Below are positions 60,621 to 64,000 of a stretch of DNA of 64,000 bases, piece after piece. Position numbers and translations under genes: made by a program. This DNA is from Novosphingobium taihuense (lineage in GTDB: Bacteria; Pseudomonadota; Alphaproteobacteria; Sphingomonadales; Sphingomonadaceae). Position 1 is the stretch's first letter, and every line of letters begins with the position of its first letter. A model generated the notes under the pieces. It was not told the origin of the DNA. It saw only the letters and a program-made list of their open reading frames with translations, and did not search any database. The DNA lies in assembly GCF_007830315.1 (NCBI RefSeq), contig NZ_VLKJ01000008.1, positions 108,830-172,829 on the forward strand. Reading direction: 5' to 3'.

Positions 60621-63600
60621 ACGCGCGGAACAACGGATCGACGAACGCGGTGCGGCGTGGACTCCTGCTTGGAAGGGTCTCGCTATTGGCGGGGATGATC
60701 GCATCGGCCATACCGGCCTTTGCGGCTGAAGGGCAGCAGCCGCTGTCCATTCGCAATTCGTTCCGCGTTGGTAGTTCCGGCGTGACCTGCACGGCGCAGA
60801 ACGCCCCGCTCGACAAGAGGCTCGGCGGACTTTTCGACCGGAGCTACCGGCTGAGCTGCCGCGATGCCTCGGGCGCGGTGGGCACGCTGATCGCGGTTCG
60901 GCGCGATGTCGCTATGGGCAGCGAGCCGACAGGTCTGCCGGGTGTGACACTTGCCTGTGGCGGCGATGGTTCGGTAATGATCGAGGCGATCGGGCGCGTG
61001 AGCGCCGTCAACTGCCGCGATCAGGCCGCCAATGTCGATTACAAGCGCTATGCCGTGCGGCGGGGCGGAACGACCTACTTTGTCGAAGGTCTGGCCGGAT
61101 ATGATCCAGCACTGCGCCTTGCACTCGCCAGTGTCGTCACCGATGCGCCGGTTGCAGGCGAAATCCGCGTGGCGACGACGGAAGTCAGTGATCCGGCTGC
61201 GTTTGCTCGCGTTCAGGCAGGCCAACTCGACCGGCTCGGCGCGCGGGACGAAGGCTATCTGCGGAACAATGGCGGGCGATTTGCCGAATCGTCGGAATTC
61301 TTCGAGGCTCTTGCCAATCGCGACCGCAGCACCGGTTCGGCTGGGCTTGCCGAAGCGCTGGCAAACCAGGCTCTGCAGCAGTCCAATCTTGGCAACTTCA
61401 CTGCGGCCGACCGGCTGCTGACGCAGGCTGGGTCTGCCATGGCACGTGGTGATGGCGTGACCCAGCGGCTGATCCGCAACTACCGGGCGATCAACCGGCT
61501 GAACCAGCGCAAGCCTGCAGCTGCGCTCAAGGAGCTCTCCACGCCGGTCAATGCCATCGGCGATGTGTATGACCGTGGCAGCCTGGAGGCAGGGCTGATC
61601 AATTCGCCGCTGGCTGAGCAGATCAACCGAGAAAGTTCGGCGCTCAAGCGGCTTGGGGCGGTCGATCCGGGGTTGAGCGATACTGAGCGGGCCGAAATCC
61701 TCGACGCTCAGGCCGATGCGCTCAAAGCAACGGCGACACGCCTTCAGGGGCGATATGATGAGGCTATCAAAGGTTTCGAGGGGGCTGGCCAGCGGCTCGA
61801 AGCAGTGCGCGGTGGCCGTGTGGCTTCCGCTGGATGGCTGCGCTCGGAAATCCAGATTGAGCTGGCGCTGCTGGCTGAAGCGCAGGGACGCAATGCTGAC
61901 AGTGCTGCGGCATTCGACCGTGCGATTGCGCTGATCGGGGCTTCGTTCCCGCAATCGCCGGCGTTGCTTGCTGCGCAGGCACGCAAGGCCGCATGGCTCG
62001 GCCGCACAGGCGACGAAGCCGGAGCGCTGGCTCTCTATGGAAAGTTGGTGGAAGAGAGCCTGTCGGTTCCCGATGCGGGGTCAACCTTGCGCGACATGCT
62101 CGGACCGTACTTCGGCCTCCTGGCAAAGAGCGGCGGTGCCGACAGTGCAAAGTCAACCTTTGCCGCATCGCAGGTGCTGCAGCGGCCGGGCGTGGCGCAG
62201 ACGCAGGCTGTTCTGGCGCGGCAGATGTCAGAGGGCAATGACGAGGCGGCAGCCTTGTTCCGTCTGTCGCTCGCACGCACCCGGGACATTGCCCGAACCG
62301 AGGCACTGGTTCAGCAACTCTCGGCCGTAGCCACGCCTGATGCGCAGCAGGCGGCCGCGCTGCAATCAGCGCAGGATAATCTCGCCTCGCTGCGCCGCGA
62401 CCAGACTGCACTTGTGAGCAAGCTGGCAGCCTTTCCTCGATACAACGTGCTGGCACCGCGCAGCGTAGATCTGGGTGAATTGCAGTCGGCGCTGAAAGAC
62501 GGTGAGTCCTATTACAAGCTGATGGTCGTGGGTGAGAGGGTCTACGGCCTGTTCACCACCAATGGCGCGGCGCGCGTGGTTGATCTGAACCTTTCGCCTG
62601 CCGCCATGGCCAAGCAGGTCAAGGATATCCGCGATACGATCGTCAAGGTCGAGAATGGGCAGCAGGTGAACTATCCGTTCGATCTCGACAAGTCGCGCGA
62701 GTTGTACAAGACGCTTTTCGGGCAGGTCGAAGATCTGCTTCCCACCACGCGGCACCTGATCTTCGAGCCTGACGGCGCGATGCTGCAATTGCCGCCGACG
62801 GTGCTCGTGACGGGGGACAAGGGCGTTGCCGAATACAAGAAGCGGATGGAGAGCCCCGATGGCGATCCGTTCGACTTTACCGGCGTCGAATGGCTGGGCC
62901 GCGGGCGCGAAGTTTCGATCGTGGTAAGCCCGCGCGGATTCCTCGACATCCGCAAGCTTGCCGCGTCCGGCGCACCTCGGAACTATCTGGGGCTCGGGCA
63001 CAACGCCAAGCCTGCCGCACGCCCGGTTGCTGCAGTGGCGGACGAGTGCGACTGGCCGTTGGCGACGTGGCAGAATCCGATATCGGCGGACGAGTTGCTT
63101 TTCGCGCAGAAGAAGCTGAGCCTTGGTGGCAGCGCGGTGAAGACCGATGCGGCCTTCAGCGACAGTGCGCTGCTGTCCCAAGGCGATCTCGATCAGTATC
63201 GCGTGCTGCACTTTGCCACGCACGGTCTGGTTACCGCGCCGCGTGCCGACTGTCCCGCGCGCCCGGCGCTGGTGACGAGCTTCGGCGATATGGGATCGGA
63301 CGGACTACTGAGCTTCCGCGAAATCTTCGACCTCAAACTCAACGCCGACCTTGTGATCCTCTCTGCCTGCGATACCGCGGGCATGGCAACGGTTGCTGCC
63401 AGTCGGGAAGCAGGCGTGACCACGGGCGGCAACTATGCGCTCGACGGTCTGGTGCGAGCCTTCGTTGGGGCAGGGGCGCGCTCGGTCATAGCCAGCCACT
63501 GGCCGGTGCCGGACGACTTCGATGCGACCAAGCGCCTGATCGGCGGAGTGATCGACTCCAGTCCGGGGCAGGCGCTCGCCAATGCGCTGGAAGGTGCGCA

Positions 63601-63709
63601 GGAAAAGCTGATGGACGATCCGAACACTTCGCATCCGTTCTATTGGGCTGCGTTCATCATCGTCGGCGATGGGGCTAAGCCACTGGTCAACGGTGACGTG
63701 ACCCCCTGA
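60617..63709 (+). CDS. exported CHAT-domain (caspase-like) protein of the tps operon
   Basis: A 1030-residue protein with a signal peptide (cleavage near PAFA, about residue 36), so periplasmic or secreted. Residues 40-190 are Cys-containing and unassigned. About 205-530 is a helical TPR-like array (FAESSEFFEALANRD, LGNFTAADRLL, GRYDEAIKGF, GDEAGALALYGKLVEES). The C-terminal CHAT domain (about 740-1020) has the catalytic His869 in LHFATHGLV and Cys918 in ILSACDTAG, with the typical end HPFYWAAFIIVGDG. Both catalytic residues are intact. The GTG start overlaps the tpsA stop (GTGA). It may process or chaperone the TpsA protein (inference). The stop codon lies in the probable end of an IS3-type element. 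Confidence 0.88.
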   Translation: MNARNNGSTNAVRRGLLLGRVSLLAGMIASAIPAFAAEGQQPLSIRNSFRVGSSGVTCTAQNAPLDKRLGGLFDRSYRLSCRDASGAVGTLIAVRRDVAMGSEPTGLPGVTLACGGDGSVMIEAIGRVSAVNCRDQAANVDYKRYAVRRGGTTYFVEGLAGYDPALRLALASVVTDAPVAGEIRVATTEVSDPAAFARVQAGQLDRLGARDEGYLRNNGGRFAESSEFFEALANRDRSTGSAGLAEALANQALQQSNLGNFTAADRLLTQAGSAMARGDGVTQRLIRNYRAINRLNQRKPAAALKELSTPVNAIGDVYDRGSLEAGLINSPLAEQINRESSALKRLGAVDPGLSDTERAEILDAQADALKATATRLQGRYDEAIKGFEGAGQRLEAVRGGRVASAGWLRSEIQIELALLAEAQGRNADSAAAFDRAIALIGASFPQSPALLAAQARKAAWLGRTGDEAGALALYGKLVEESLSVPDAGSTLRDMLGPYFGLLAKSGGADSAKSTFAASQVLQRPGVAQTQAVLARQMSEGNDEAAALFRLSLARTRDIARTEALVQQLSAVATPDAQQAAALQSAQDNLASLRRDQTALVSKLAAFPRYNVLAPRSVDLGELQSALKDGESYYKLMVVGERVYGLFTTNGAARVVDLNLSPAAMAKQVKDIRDTIVKVENGQQVNYPFDLDKSRELYKTLFGQVEDLLPTTRHLIFEPDGAMLQLPPTVLVTGDKGVAEYKKRMESPDGDPFDFTGVEWLGRGREVSIVVSPRGFLDIRKLAASGAPRNYLGLGHNAKPAARPVAAVADECDWPLATWQNPISADELLFAQKKLSLGGSAVKTDAAFSDSALLSQGDLDQYRVLHFATHGLVTAPRADCPARPALVTSFGDMGSDGLLSFREIFDLKLNADLVILSACDTAGMATVAASREAGVTTGGNYALDGLVRAFVGAGARSVIASHWPVPDDFDATKRLIGGVIDSSPGQALANALEGAQEKLMDDPNTSHPFYWAAFIIVGDGAKPLVNGDVTP

Positions 63710-64000
63710 TTTTCCTCCACGAGCGATTAGAGTCTGGCCTGAAGGAAGGACAGACGATGAAGCGTGTGAGGTTTTCAGAAGAGCAGATCATTGGCGTGCT
63801 GAAGGAGGCGGAGGCGGGTGCGAAGACCGCTGATTTGGCTCGGCGGCACGGTGTGTCGGAAGCGACGATCTACAACTGGAAGGCCAAGTATGGCGGGCTG
63901 GAGGTGTCGGAGGCCCGGCGTTTGCGGGAGCTCGAGAGCGAGAACGCGAAGCTCAAGCGGCTGCTGGCCGATGCGATGCTGGACAACGTGGCTCTGAAGG
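63707..64000 (+). mobile_element. IS3-family insertion sequence, left end (cut by window)
   Basis: An orfA transposase gene begins 48 bases after a candidate left terminus TGATTTTCCTCCACG. IS3 elements usually start with TG. The right end and any target duplication lie outside the window, so the boundary is provisional. Confidence 0.65.
63757..64000 (+). CDS. IS3-family transposase OrfA, 3'-truncated by window edge
   Basis: Eighty-one codons are visible. An HTH_Tnp_1-type helix-turn-helix (KRVRFSEEQIIGVLKEAEAG, then LARRHGVSEATIYNWKAKYGG) is followed by a leucine-zipper-like coiled coil (RRLRELESENAKLKRLLAD). This is the usual layout of IS3 OrfA, probably of the IS407 group. GAAGGAAGGA before the ATG serves as ribosome site. 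In such elements OrfA is fused to the OrfB integrase by a -1 frameshift beyond this window. Confidence 0.93.
   Translation, partial: MKRVRFSEEQIIGVLKEAEAGAKTADLARRHGVSEATIYNWKAKYGGLEVSEARRLRELESENAKLKRLLADAMLDNVALK

Overview
The window is GC-rich DNA, roughly 60-65% by eye, from an alphaproteobacterium. It is most probably a sphingomonad such as Novosphingobium. The evidence is the gene order (ahcY-divL-tsaE-amgK-murU-addB-addA-trxA; trpE-G-D-C near moaC-moeA-lexA), a GAAC-N7-GAAC SOS box, DivL with Tyr at the phospho-acceptor site, and AddAB in place of RecBCD. The assignment is inferred from recognised families; no database search was possible. Almost everything is chromosomal housekeeping sequence, densely packed, with many ATGA/GTGA start-stop overlaps.

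Layout. 1-3243: a membrane protein cut by the window edge, a DUF2336-like helical protein, a histidine-kinase-like protein without the acceptor His, and a small membrane protein. 3267-9167: gltA (with a duplicated 3' end), gltX, divergent comEC, and a TonB-like protein. 9340-19046: a minus-strand block ppiD-trpE-orf88-trpG-trpD-trpC ... moaC-moeA-lexA, interrupted by a plus-strand NYN/LOTUS gene. 19340-25548: tpiA, secG, pyrG, a Crp/Fnr regulator, hsp20 behind an apparent ROSE RNA thermometer, grxC, a nitrilase-family hydrolase, a DUF1178 protein and tRNA-Arg(CCU). 25549-26766: a gene-poor stretch with a CRP-like site, a 49-residue Cys-rich small gene and palindromic repeats. 26767-33036: ftsB, a phospholipase D, folE, two envelope proteins, a peroxiredoxin and ahcY with a perfect palindromic operator. 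33104-44443: divL, tsaE, amgK, murU, addB, addA, trxA. 44452-50371: an inositol-phosphatase-family gene, argJ, a secreted tandem TonB-C-like protein, a small exported protein and secA.

50500-63709 is the most distinctive part. It is a tightly coupled three-gene operon: a TpsB outer-membrane transporter, a 2776-residue Gly-rich TpsA exoprotein, and a signal-peptide-bearing CHAT (caspase-like) protein. An IS3-family element begins at the CHAT stop codon and runs off the window. The operon looks like a two-partner secretion system with a dedicated periplasmic protease-like third component.

Other regulatory signals read directly from the sequence are a LexA box at lexA, several factor-independent terminators, and inverted repeats in front of tpsB.
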